Assembly: GCF_015706575.1 (NCBI RefSeq)
Contig: NW_024037062.1
Location: forward strand, 3,158,811 to 3,222,810
Reading direction: 5' to 3'
Length of the DNA stretch: 64,000 nt
Source of the DNA: Patiria miniata
Taxonomy: Eukaryota > Echinodermata > Asteroidea > Valvatida > Asterinidae
Position 1 is the first letter of the stretch. Each line of letters begins with the position of its first letter. Shown one piece after another: positions 1 to 11,808 of this stretch. The notes below the pieces were generated by a model that saw only the letters and a list, made by a program, of their open reading frames with translations, made no database searches and was not told the DNA's origin. The position numbers and the translations under genes were made by a program.

Positions 1-965
1 AGGCCTACTTAAAGAAAACCGAATCCGGCATAATATCCACTAGACATTTTTCTACGCATTTTCAGCTAATGCATTGCGTAGCGACATGAACGCGGCTCTG
101 CTTTTTCACAGTACATTGCGCCGATAACCATCTTTTCACGTTACGTTCTGTGATTTTTATCACAGTTTTTTTTTAAGCAAACATGTCATATTATTATTTT
201 AAACGTCACTAACATTGTAATGAGTGTGGTACGGGGCCTGTAACTTCACAATTGCTAGTTTTTTAAAGCTATTTTAATATACCCACCTTTTCAGATGAGT
301 ATACAAGACCATGCTTATTAACTTCTTGATCTTCATAATATGTCTGGGTCTAGTGTGCTTTATGCACTATCATACTATGTCTGGGTCTATTGTGTACTTC
401 GTGCAATATCTTATTCCTGGTGGCTGTGTCATCTTTTAAGGTCAATTTTATCAATTTTATCAATCGATTTTACTTTATTATAGTGTAGCAATTTTTTCAT
501 TATGTTTTGTCATTTTGGCTGGTGCATTACTTTTGCCTTTGTCTTTTTTATATAAAAAAAATGCTCTTTTAAAACGTACTTCATTAGTGTGTCAAATTAG
601 GTTTTAAGATACAAAATCATTAATCCAGGTCACTTTTTTTTGAACTAACCCAGTATAATTCAAGTTCACACAGTTATATTTGGTCCTTCATGAAAATGCA
701 TAGACAGATACGCATCTTTCACACCTTTCAATTGTCAGACTTTTTTATTTGACAATCTCATTCCTGCAGCCGATTTCATGTCACCTTATGCGATGACAAA
801 GAACACTCGGGCCACCATTTATAGTGTACGTTGCGCAACATTTCAGTCACGAGAATTTTAAGAAAGTTTCTCAGTGCGTAAGTCTGTGGATTGCTCAACA
901 AATTATGGCATGACGCATTTATTTGAGGCTGCTTTTACATTGTACTTGTGACAGAATTGTAAGGT

Positions 966-3667
966 CAGGGGCGGATCCAGCGGGGGGGGGGGGAGTTGAG
1001 GGCGCACGCCCCCTTTCCTTCAGATAAAACATTAAGATGTTCTCCCCACGTACAAACGTGGTTCAAGGTTCAAGGTTTATTTATTTCCACAACATCAAAT
1101 CTATAAATGACATAAAATAATTGCATAGCAGAAAAGAATTACAAATAATACAACAAAACTGATATTTTAGAGACACTGCAGAGGGGCCCATTAAGAAGCA
1201 GAGCTTTTAAGCATGGGCCCCAGACGGGCATGCTCATTGAGCCCAAACCAAGGGAAAGGAAGTAACTTACAATAAACACTATTAAATGGTCAGTCAAACG
1301 AGGTAGGGCTCAATGAGCATGCTGTATTTAAAGTAATTACATAGAAAAGCAACATACCTAAACACAATACACATTCAGACGTAAACAACAGACAAACAAA
1401 CAATACAATACAGATCATTTTAACTAGTCAGGTCAGCAATGAGCAATAAAATAATGGATATTCTACAATCTACATGTAACAACATATATCTACTAGCATG
1501 AATTAATAATAAGTTTGAATTAAGATTGATTTAAATAGGCGTTTAAAAGTGGAAAGATTGGTAGAAGCTTGAAGTTGTGTAGAGAACGAATTCCACAGCT
1601 TGGGTCCCTTGTATTTAACAGTATTTTGAGAAAGAGAGGTACGACTAAATGGAATATAAAAATTAGAAGCTTGGCGAGTCCAATGAGAATGAATTTCACT
1701 TCTGGCTAAAAATACTATTAATGGAAGATGGTAAAGTATTGCGAGAAGATTGATACATTAAAGACCCAAGCTGAACGTTATACATATCATTAAGTTTTAA
1801 AATTCTATGTTTTATAAAAAGGGGATATGTGTGTTCATAGAAGTCGGCAAAATTAATTACACGCAAGGCTCTTTTCTGTTATAGAAGTAGTCTTGTAGCA
1901 GAACTACTACCGCAAGCAAGTAAACCATAGTTAAGATGAGAGACAATTAGGGTGTTATAAAGAGATTCCAAAACATTTACAGGTAAAAGATGCTTGATTT
2001 TGTTAATACACCTACGTTTCTTGCAATGATTTTACATAAATGATCAACATGATTTTCCATGTTAGCCCTGGGTCAATAAACAAACCAAAACATTTACAAC
2101 AATCAGTTTTGATAATTACAGAATCATCAATCATAATATTACAGGCTAGTTCACTGACAAAGTTACTGAACAACATGAAGCTAGTTTTGGAAATAGTTAA
2201 GGATAATTTATTAAGTCTGAACCAACTCGAAACAGATATAAGTTCGGTGTTAATTAACAGTGTCAGTGAGGTAATTGAGGTTGCCATGGGAAAAGAATAA
2301 ACTAGAGTCATCAGCAAACAATATAAAAGAGAGCAAGTTAGAAGACTTTGTAAAATCATTACTATATATTATACAAAGCAAAGGTCCTAAAATTGAGCCT
2401 TGGGGTACTCCGTGTGTAAGAAAACTAGAGTTTGAGTTTAAGCCATGTATAGACTCATATGCGTGCGTATCGGCCCGATACGCTGGAATTACATATGGCA
2501 CTATAATCGTAAAAAAAAAAATTAGTTCATCTTGACATGCTAAATCTTGACGAAAAAGCCTAAACTATTGACGCATTTGTGATCAAAATGCACCAAAGCC
2601 ATGCCACTGTTCGCGTATACGATGTTCCGTGCGGCATAGCATGGCAGTGCAGTGCAGTGCCATCGCCATTCACTGGTAGGACTGGAACCAGTGACTAGAC
2701 CTACATAACGTGACAGGACGAACTTGGACCGTAGAAAATACCAAATATTTAATAAACATCGATGGAGAAAGAGAATTTATTCCAATTAATTCCCAGAACG
2801 TGATCTTTCTTTTCTGTGTATGTATTTTCCATTAAAATATATTTATAAGGAGATTGTTCCGCTCATACGTACTTGATATACCGTTAGCGTGTTTCTGAAA
2901 AAAAAGTTCGGCCACAGCACGTGGGTTCGTTGCCGAGTCCGCTGCAAATACACAGTGCAGGTATGCACACTGATAGTGTGCCGTGTGCGCGAGGCGATAT
3001 ACGGCCACTGCTGGCTGGCGGCTGACGGTGACTAACGTTGAGCATAGTGGCGTGGAGGACTTCAGTTTTCCATTATTTTTAAGAATCATCCACCTTAAAT
3101 ATATGTTTTTCATATTAGGTGAGGCAAGTTTTTATCACTTTTGATGGACAGTCTCGATTACTTTTGTGGCGCGAATGAACTTTATTAAGGCACAAATTAT
3201 GCATGATTCCTTGGTATGCTGCATTATTTCAATCAGCACAAAATATTTTTTTGACGAAATAAAAATAAATTCCGACCTAACGACCCTAATTTTTGGAAAG
3301 TCATGTAATAGGAAGCAGAATTTTTTTTTTTTTTGCTTAATTTGTTTTAATCTGAAACTTACTTTTCATCCGAACTTTTCCAGTTCAGAAAATTGTTATG
3401 TTTGTGAAATGTTTATTATATTTTTATTTAAAAAAAAATGTTATCTATCTCCTCTGAATTTTGAGGAAAAATCTACCTCAAAGATCCCAAGATTTGCTCT
3501 AAAATGTACCAAAGAGCTTCTAAAGTTCACAATTTTGGGACCATAAGTCGGCCCCGAACCCCACGCCGTGGCTTCGCACGTTGGTGTATCACGACAAAAC
3601 TTCCCCTATACAGGTTAAAAAAAAATCACGCCCTTCCACCCTTCGGAAGATCCTGGATCCGCCCCTG
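966..3667. mobile_element. DNA transposon with CAGGGGCGGATCCAG termini
   Basis: The left end reads CAGGGGCGGATCCAG followed by a G run. The right end reads CTGGATCCGCCCCTG, its exact inverse, giving 15-bp terminal inverted repeats 2.7 kb apart. No transposase frame is visible, so this looks non-autonomous. A retrotransposon fragment sits inside it. Termini of this kind with a G-run are common in hAT-like elements of marine invertebrates, but the flanks tgtaaggt and aagttacc do not form a convincing 8-bp target duplication, so the superfamily is left open. Confidence 0.7.
1062..2505 (-). pseudogene. 5'-truncated non-LTR retrotransposon, reverse transcriptase remnant
   Basis: Read on the minus strand, about 2501-2250 encodes a reverse transcriptase core: the block HGVPQGSILGPLL, then the catalytic block FILFADDSSLFF (YxDD-type, here FADD). 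The frame breaks just after the NYLTDTVN block. It resumes in another frame with WFRLNKLSLTISKT and a GLFIDPGLTWK block, the usual downstream RT region. The 3' end near 1062-1080 carries short direct repeats of GTTCAAG, like the microsatellite tails of CR1/L2-type elements. The endonuclease and the upstream half are missing, as expected for 5' truncation. The element is inactive, and the same frame break is present in the right copy. Confidence 0.8.
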
Positions 3668-3950
3668 AAGTTACCTCACGTAGATAGTCAGCTAAAACTA
3701 TTTCCAAATGGTGGGTAGAGGTGATTCATTGATTGTTTCACGAATGAACAAATCATATGCAAACATCCGTCGTATATTATGCAGATATTAGGCCTATATT
3801 CCTCCAAGATGTTTAATTTTTTTACAACGTTGCGCAGCTAGGCCAAGTAGGGCTGGAACCGTTGCCAGAACATGAGCAAGTCTTTGCAGATGACCAAAAT
3901 CGACTGAAAGAGAAAAAAGTTCTTGAAAATAAATAATCAGTGCTATGGTC

Positions 3951-4030
3951 GAGTCCACCCCATCCGAGTCCGAGTCCTTGGTATCCTAGTCCGAGTCTGA
4001 GTCCGAGTCCTTGTCTCCGAGTCCGAGTCC
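3951..4030. repeat. GAGTCC hexamer repeat
   Basis: This is an imperfect array of the hexamer GAGTCC/GAGTCT interrupted by short spacers (TTGGTATCCTA, TTGTCTCC). It appears again at 62162-62241 with minor substitutions. Confidence 0.85.
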
Positions 4031-4582
4031 TTTTGTGAATCTCAAATACACATCATCGTGGATGAGAACTAGGACAAAGTTGATTGTTTGACCCCTTTTA
4101 TTACAAAGCAAAGGTTAAAGGTAATGTGTAGTATACATTTTAACCAAATTCATAAATGATTTCGCCCTCAATATTTTTAAGTGAACTTCAGGATTTAAAA
4201 GGCTTTTCAAGTGTAAAAAACTTAAAATATTGAAATCCCAAATTCCGATCCTCTTTAAAAAAGATGTTGCTGGAAAAAATGTCACTGCTTGTACTCAGAA
4301 TGCATTGCAAGGTCACAAGTATGAAAATTATGTTCTGGCTTAACTAAGATTTAAACTAAAACATGTTCATTACATCTTTGACACATAAGCATTTTAACAT
4401 GCGGGAAGATAAGCTGGCACGATGGGGACGCATTATTATACCCCCATGACTGAAAATGCACTCCACTGGTGCACTTGATGGGGTATACAAGTAAAATATT
4501 TCACAGAATTGTAACGCCTACCACAATGGTTTAAAATTTTGGGAGGAAAGAAAAGGTCCCCCCCGCAACTGGATCTATCCCA

Positions 4583-4831
4583 TCATTTGCGAAGTTCATC
4601 AGGCTTATACCAGGATTTCTGTACACGCTGCAGATGACGGATGAAGTTGGAGGTAGTTCCATGAACACTTATTTCAGAAATCGTGGCTTTGCAAAAGTTA
4701 CAGTTTGCAGAATGTCTCTTCTTGCCCGTTTTGTGGCCCGAATACTTCTTGTGATTGGTAAATCCATACTTGATCACTCGCGAAAGCACTGATTTGATAA
4801 TATCATGTCGGCGCATATTATCATACCACAT
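4583..4831 (-). pseudogene. BED-type zinc finger fragment (hAT transposase/ZBED-like)
   Basis: An 82-codon open frame on the minus strand contains YGFTNHKKYSGHKTGKKRHS, then CNFCKATISE, then HGTTSNFIRHLQRVQ. The C-x2-C pair followed by a G-T-x-x-F-x-R-H-L-x-R block is the layout of BED fingers at the N terminus of hAT transposases and ZBED proteins. The last zinc ligand, normally His, is Gln here (HLQRVQ). The frame ends shortly after, with no dimerisation or RNase H-like domain nearby. The first Met shown is only the first in frame; the true start is unknown. It is most likely a transposase remnant or an isolated exon. Confidence 0.55.
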
Positions 4832-5205
4832 ATTATGTGGTATGGAGTGGTAAGTCAGCTTCCTCGGCAGTCGACAAGAGGTTGAATACGTGTTGCCAAC
4901 GATCTGCGGGATGATCGGATGGACTGCTCAGTATGTGCGCGTGCGTGCTGCGTAGGCACTGCGTGCGCCCAAACCTCGAACTTTTGCTAATTGACACATC
5001 GTTTTGCAAAGGATTTTCATTTAAATTCTAGCGCACGCAATATTTTAGCAGATAAATGCATGAGAATGTTCGCAGGGTTTACACATTGAAAAAGTGCTGT
5101 ACAATATAGAAATTTAACATTTAATCATGTCATGCAAGCCACCAGGCCAGTGAATGTGCCAGTTATTAGGCACAGTCTCATTAGTCTGGTTCTATGGCGT
5201 CGTTA

Positions 5206-6522
5206 AGCCCCTGTCACACTTTTGCATATCCCAATACCTTATGAGTTCCTTATCAAAATTTTTCAATACGCAGCCGTACGATCAAAAACGTCGAATTTTT
5301 TTTATTACTTTGACATGTGCGACGCAAATCTAGCGAACAAGTAACGAATTCAGCGCATCCACTGCGTATGAGATGCGTATGAGTTGCGTATGCAGTGCGC
5401 AAGTTCGCCATCTGTGCGTTTCTCATAAGTTACGAATAAGTACAACGCGCTGCCCACTCGCAGGGCGAGCGGTACTAATTCGTGCAATACGTCGGCATTC
5501 GATATGAGTTCGTTCAGCGTGCGTTGTATCTGCGCTGCAAGTACGCTGTGTATACGTCCAATATAGGAGGTCAGCGTATTACCGCGTATGAACGGCTTAT
5601 CCCCCTTGAACACATAGCGTAATCGTACCGCGCTCGACTGATGCGGGACCGATGTGCTGCGTATTTATAACTAAGGGCCCTGTCACACTTCTGCGTATCC
5701 TAATTCCTTATGAGTTGCGCATTGACTTTTTTTCATACGCAATCGTACGCACAATACGCACCTCATATGCATCTCTATCGTTTTGTGTAGGTTTTATGTA
5801 CGCAGGTATACGCATGGTACGGCCAAGTACGCTGGATAGTTTTTGGCATGCACAAAACTACGCTGCGTACGCTGTTACGCAGGTCATAAGTTATCAATAC
5901 GCAGCGCATCGGTCCCGCGTCGGTCGAGCGCAGTACGAGTACGCTATGTGTTCGTGAGGGATAAGCCGCTCATGCGCGGCAATACGCTGACCTCCTATAT
6001 TGGACGTATACATAGCGACGTATTGCACGAATTAGTATCGCTTGTCTTGCGAGCGGGCAGCGCATTGTACTTATTCGTAACTTATGAAAAACGCACAGAT
6101 GGCGAACTTGCGCACTGCATACGCAACTCATACGCATCTCATACGCAGTGGATGCGTTGAATTCGTTACTTGTTCGCTAGATGTGCGTCGCACATATGTC
6201 AAAGTAATCAAAAAAATTCGACGTTTTTGATAGTACGGCTGCGTATTGAAAATTGTTGATAAGGAACTCATAAGGAATTGGGATACGCAAAAGTGTGACA
6301 GGGGCTTTATGACCTGCGTAACAGCGTACGCAGCGTAGTTTTGTGCATGCCCAAAACTATCCAGCGTATTGAGCCGTACCATGCGTATGCCTGCGTACAT
6401 ACAACTTACACAAAACGATAGAGATGCATATGAGGTGCGTATTGTGCGTACGACTGCGTATGAAAAAAAGTCAATGCGCAACTCATAAGGAATTAGGATA
6501 CGCAGAAGTGTGACAGGGCCCA
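5206..6522. mobile_element. TACGC-rich MITE (outer copy, split by a nested copy)
   Basis: The left end AGCCCCTGTCACACTTTTGC follows a TTA. The right end, near 6484-6522, reads inward as GGGCCCTGTCACACTTCTGC. Without the 633-bp insert at 5674-6306 it is about 680 bp. The interior is unusually dense in TACGC/GCGTA pentamers. No transposase is present. A TTA flank and these termini suit a PIF/Harbinger-type MITE; this assignment is an inference. Confidence 0.7.
5674..6306. mobile_element. Nested inverted copy of the TACGC-rich MITE
   Basis: The left terminus begins AGGGCCCTGTCACAC and the right terminus ends GTGTGACAGGGGCT, followed by TTA. It is the outer MITE family inserted into the outer copy in the opposite orientation. 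The empty site is preserved in the right duplicate: there, TTTATAACTTATGACC runs uninterrupted at about 63871-63886. The TTA at that point is the likely 3-bp target, with one T lost on the left side here (AACTA). Confidence 0.8.
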
Positions 6523-6530
6523 CGTATGTT

Positions 6531-7853
6531 TCAGCCGCTCATTTAGTTTGCGCGCATGCGCACTCAAAATATGAAATATGATAATCAGCAAACATGGATG
6601 CCTGCGGTCGCAGTTTGACCCACTGAAGTATCGGTCAACATCACGCTTGAAAAACTTTGATTAATTTTTCTTTCCACGTGGACAGGAATTTAAGGCAATC
6701 AAAGTCACTTTTGCAAACCTTAGCGCAAAAAAACAGAGAGTATTTGATGCATTTTTTTTGTTTTTCCGTGTCGTGTAGTACGAAAATATTGGGTCACAAA
6801 TTCAAAACAGGCGACAGTTTAGGGGATAATTTTTCAGTTTTGCCGAGTAATTGTAAACTTGTCTTCACTGAAAAATGGTAAAAGATGCCATGGAAAGTGC
6901 GATGTTTAAATATCATTTAAGTCGGAAACCGTTTCAATGAGAAAAGTAAGGTCTCACGTTATACGTTTTTTCGTTGAATGGAACGTTAGTGTGCACGTAC
7001 CTGTACACAGACCCTGTGGGAATCTGGCCCGTAAACATGGCTAGCCACGCGCCGCGCGCGGCGCTCCGTTTGTAATCTTTCGACGCGTTGGCAAATAAAT
7101 GTATACATTTAACTGAAACGATTTACAACTGACTGGTTCCCGCCCCTGAAATGCAAGTACGATCACAGAGGGCACTGGGACCAGTGTATTTGTGCACGAA
7201 GCTTTCAAAATGGGTTTACTCGAAAAATGACGATTTTTATAAGCTACAGGTTTCCTTCTTACATCAAATCACCTGTAAAATGATAATAATGTATCATCCT
7301 TTCCGATGGTACTACGGCTGATCTAAGGTAAACCCGGAAAATTGTCAAAATGTGTAAACCAAAGTCAAAAGCGAAAGATTTTTTTCCTTTTCATTTTTGT
7401 ACGTTTTTTGTCCATAATTATTGGTTTTTTTAAATATTTTAAAAGGTTTTTAGCGCCGTTACCACACTGTAGAGACAATTTATATCTTTGTTCACTTGGT
7501 CTACTGATAATTTTTGGTTTGAATCATCTTTTAAGTACGTTTGAGAAGGATACATTTTAAGACATGAAAACCAGACAATCGTTCAGTGCGTCGTCTGTTA
7601 CCGCTCTTTGCAAGCCGACGACGCGGAGGAAACCATTGCGCATGCGTGAGAAGACGAACTAAATGCACGCACGGTCTATGGGGCTGAAACATACGTGGGC
7701 CCTTAGGGAGTCTTTCATCAAGAAACTGAACGGGCACTCGCAGCGGACGTCCGTGCCTACACCGAGCACAGACAGTATCCGTATCACACAATATGGACCC
7801 GTACGAGTTCACGTCGCGCAGGGCTAGCTACGTACGTAGGCGAGGCGGCCCGT
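6531..7853. other. No gene recognised
   Basis: AT-rich unique-looking sequence with a short GC-rich spot near 7042-7072 (GCGCCGCGCGCGGCGC). Open frames here are short and show no family motif or splice context. Confidence 0.5.
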
Positions 7854-8285
7854 TCACTCAAATGTACACTGCCACTATCCGGCGTTAAGGCTATTTACAA
7901 ATGAAAAAATATAAAATTCTAGATGATAAATAATCGCTAAAATGATAATCAATAATCTCTGTAGTGTACACTGCCACTATCCGCCATTAGGGCTATTAAC
8001 AAAAAAAAAACACCACTGCACTGCCACCTCCATCCGCCTTTATAGCTATTTACAGTAGAAACAAATATAATATTCTAGATAATAAATAATTACTCAAATG
8101 TACACTGTCACCATCCGCCACTGGGGCTATTTACCAAAAACAAACTAAAATCATCAAAATGTGCACTGCCACCTCCATCCGTCATTCGGGTTTTTTACAA
8201 AGGAAAAAAAACCAATAAAATTCTAGATGATAAATAACCACTGAAATGCACACTGCCGCCTCCATCCGCCATTAGGGCTATTTAC
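7854..8285. repeat. Diverged minisatellite, about 6 units
   Basis: A block like ATGTACACTGCCACTATCCG followed by CCATTAGGGCTATTTAC recurs at about 7859, 7970, 8012, 8098, 8158 and 8246. The spacers are A-rich and often contain TTCTAGATGATAAATAAT. Spacing varies from about 45 to 110 bp, and units differ by many substitutions, so the array is old. Confidence 0.8.
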
Positions 8286-9806
8286 AATTTTTTTTTCTTT
8301 TTTTTTTAAATTCATCTTTAGTGTTGTACATGTATGATTAAAGTGTTGCAATATAGCGGTCGAGTACTAATAGAGGGGGGTGGTAAAGTCCAATGTCAAA
8401 ATATGAAGACGCCCATCTGGGAAATGGTTAACACCATCAATACAAGACTGTTGACACCAAAACTAATGCTGTATCTCTTAAATAACCCCTTGAAATTCCA
8501 AATTAACCCCAACATGGCCCTTTTTCTGGCTATTTGAGTATTCTGCTGTTCATACCCTGACTAGTCATGTTGTAGTAACGATGAATAAAGACTTATTATT
8601 TCAAATTGGAAACATTCAGGCACAACAGCATATGGAAAGAACTCAGAAAGATGCTTAGCTTGAGGTGCTGCCTTGAAAGTTTAACCCCTGAAAGAGGCAA
8701 CAGGAGCATTGCTTGGTGTGTTATACACATGCGTAATAAGGTGAATGACTTTACAAGACTCCGAATGTTATGGAGGTGGATTTCAAAGCAGGTCTTTTGC
8801 TTTTTTATGAATTTTTTTTTATAAACATTCCTGTATTATTCGTGATTGCACTGATAAATAAGTAAGCTGATTCAATTAATATGTATGGAATTACTATGCC
8901 ATCTTTAAGATGAAAAGACGGACATGGATGGACATTCTTGAATCATACTACATTTACTTTCTTTCTTATGATTAATCCATCTCTTGTTCCCTTATTCAAT
9001 GTAGAATTGGTTTATTCAACACTAAAGCAACCTATTTTATTGATGAAATTGAGATGCGACTTGATACATGTTCATAACAAGGACACACATTTGTGATGAA
9101 TTTCTGTTCCTGTTATAAAAATGTATGAAGTCTTGAAGATGTACATCCCTGTAGTTTAAAAATACCTACCGGTAGAGGTTTAATGTAAGATTGACCAGTG
9201 GAATCCTGAGAAATTTATCAAACTTGGTGGACAATGTTCTTACCAGGACATGGGATGTAGAAAGATGAAAAAGCATGACAGAGTACTTCATGTATCGACT
9301 TCTGTCTATGGTTCCCTCTAAATGTCGCACTTTAGTTACCTTTTGTGTGGAACGACCCCTAGGCCTATGTTTTATACAATCATTTACATGTATATCTACA
9401 TGTATGCCCCGACTGTCTGTGGTATTTAGTGATATTAGTGCATTAATAATGTTCATAATAATTATATTAATTTGTCAGTTATGTGCTCATCTATGAAAGT
9501 CTTACTGACTTCAGTTGTGTGTTCAATATAAACTATGTCAAAGCTATTAAAATGGGGGGAAAAACATTCATTTCGCAATAATACTCACTATCCACTGTGC
9601 GTGCAGTGCGAATTTATTTTTTTTTGGATGGGGTGGGTTTTTTTCATGCTAGATACCCACTTCCTATTATACAAAATATCCCTCAAATGACCCAATGCAT
9701 CACCTCTGAAGTGGGCACAATCATATTCCAACATTTTGATTTGCATCCCAATTATCACCCCGTTAGTACTAACGTAATAATTTATTCCAAGTTGCACTTG
9801 ACCAAA
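8286..9806. other. No gene recognised
   Basis: Low-GC intergenic sequence. The longest open frames are under 100 codons, lie on both strands, and show no known motif. Confidence 0.5.
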
Positions 9807-11432
9807 TATAGGTTTTCCCAGCCAATTTCACCAAGTTTTCGTTCAATTTAACGCCTGGCTAATTCGATTTAGATTGAAATTGAAAGATCGTGCAGATCGG
9901 CATTCGACAATCAAAAAGAATCCTTCAATTTCACTATCCGAGCATTCTATCGCCTTGTAGCTTCACTCGTCCCTATCAAAGACGCATTCATATTAAAATT
10001 ATCGTGTTGTTCATTCAATGTCGTCTAAACCATTAGTAAGGGGTTGATTGGGCAATCGTTTTCATTAATGGGCAAACATGTTTTTCATTTTGTCAAACAT
10101 CTTTTAAGACTTCATACGTGTCCGTATTCCTTAGCGTAAATCATATTTGATGACTTCAAACCGTAGATTGACTTTCCTTCTTAATGAAAGGGTATGTGCA
10201 AGGAATTTTTCACATGAAATCTTTTTGTGCAACTCTGTGAAATGTAAGAAAACTACACATTTGACAACACTTTTTGGGTTAATCTTATTGCAAATGTCCA
10301 CTTCTTTAAACATTTAAAAGTTTCCATGTTTTTCCGGACTAATGCTGTTACTGTGATGTCATTTCAGGAAGACACTCAGTTTAGGGTTTTTCTTTCAAAT
10401 TATTCATCCAAATTTGCTAATTGAAAACATTTGTGGGAAAGGGTTGGTCATTGGCTTACTGCCATGTACTGACACATCATATAATCACCAAATTAAAGAA
10501 TTTTATGACAGCAAAATATTCTAGCAACTTTTTTTGCTGAAATAGCCGTGTTTTCTAATGAATATGAAACTTTGCATTAGCATAAAAACGGAGAAGGCAC
10601 CAAAAACACCCATCAAAATGAAAAATAAAACTTGCAAATAAGGTTAAATGTGACACAAAGATGTATTTTCAAGGTTTGCATTGAAATCTTTGCATGGGCC
10701 CTGTGAATATGGTAAGTGTTCGGTCAGACATACGCAAGAAAACATTTAAGAAATAACGCAAGAGAAGTGTTCCCGACGGTACAACCATTGCCAAACATGC
10801 GTCACGTGTCCCGATGTCTTACGCGTCAAGAAATCGTCAACGTAAAAAAGCCCCTTGATCAAACGTTTTAACAAGTAGAAAAGATCAACAGTGAAAAAGA
10901 AATTATCTTAGTCCCTTTCAATTCATTATTTCGTTGCATCTTCTTTCCCTCATATCAGTTGATTTGTAACATTGTAAATTTTACAGTCATCAAGATTTTT
11001 TTGTGGGGGGGGGGGTAGAAATGAACCTCGGAGAAAAATAGGAAAACAAATTGATTAAAAATCTTACTGATTTAATGACCAAACGATGAAAGCGATTGCC
11101 CATAAACGAATAAGAAACGAAAAGCATGGTTATACGTTATAAGCGCACAGATGTTCGCTAATTTGAATGCGTCAATCGTCAAAAACGGGTTGCAAAGACT
11201 TTATTTAAGATTGCTACAAGTTAAGTCTTGAATGCACCAAAACGAAATAGGCTGCTCGAAAACGAAAACGAACATTCACAGCAAAATCTTGGCTGCCTAA
11301 AAATGAAATTGAATGAACCCCAAACGAAAAAGAAACCGCAATTGGACCACATGTGCAAAACTCACGCGAAATTGAATGGCTGATAATGAAACTGATTAGA
11401 AAAATTCGGAAATTCGCCGGTAAAACCTATAT
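9807..11432 (+). mobile_element. TA-targeting transposon family, copy 1
   Basis: The left end is TATAGGTTTTCCCAGCC and the right end is GCCGGTAAAACCTATA. It is non-autonomous, about 1.6 kb. The left subterminal region carries repeated CATTCAATTT/CATTCGATTT words and the right one their complements AAATTGAATG. The outermost TA on each side fits a TA target duplication. The same ends recur in copies at 11809, 13972, 16905, 22321 and 25272. Confidence 0.85.
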
Positions 11433-11808
11433 TAAAGTAATCAGTTTATGAAATGTCTGAAAGATGCATATCTTTGCACTGATAATGTCTTTCACTCAGA
11501 TTCGAGAAGTATCATTTTAGTAAAAAAAACTATAATATGATTTACGCTGAGATAACTAAGAATTTTATAGGAATACAGATATGCAGGAAGTTAAGATATG
11601 CTTGACAAAATGTTAAATATTATGTTTGCTCATTAATGAAAATAAATGTCCGATCAACCCTTACTGTTGGTTCAGACGAAATTCAAAGAACAAGACGATA
11701 CTTTCAGATTATTTTATTCTTTTTGATTGTCGAATGACGTTATGCGTGATCTTTTCATTTTAATCTAAAATGAATTAACCATAGGTGTTAAATCGAATGA
11801 AACATATA
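11433..11808. mobile_element. Degraded terminal fragment of the same TA-family
   Basis: Between two full copies, about 11530-11795 resembles the reverse complement of the family's left region (GATTTACGCT, CCGATCAACCCTTACTG, GAACAAGACGATACTTT, CTTTTTGATTGTCGAATG). It has many changes and no clean terminus. Confidence 0.6.

Larger units (their letters stand above)
1..6530. repeat. Left copy of a long direct duplication (partner 58212-64000)
   Basis: The sequence from base 1 onward matches the sequence from 58212 onward, a spacing of about 58.2 kb. The match is nearly base for base until the window ends. Differences are scattered substitutions, homopolymer length changes, a short tandem insertion in the right copy near 58800 (absent near 600), altered sequence near 2445-2470 versus 60670-60700, and a 633-bp insertion found only here (5674-6306). 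The match starts at the first base of the window, so the left boundary lies outside. All internal elements are shared: the retrotransposon fragment, GAGTCC repeat, BED finger and MITE. Confidence 0.95.

Noticed and set aside
5350..6523. Several ~80-130 codon frames rich in similar peptides
   Set aside because: They are readings of the TACGC-rich MITE in several frames, repeated because the element is nested in itself.
7531..7812. Arginine-rich 93-codon minus-strand frame
   Set aside because: No homolog recognised, no splice or start context; composition follows a local GC-rich patch.
7854..8285. CRISPR-like array of repeats
   Set aside because: The units are long, diverged, irregularly spaced and AT-rich in a eukaryotic context. 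It is a minisatellite.
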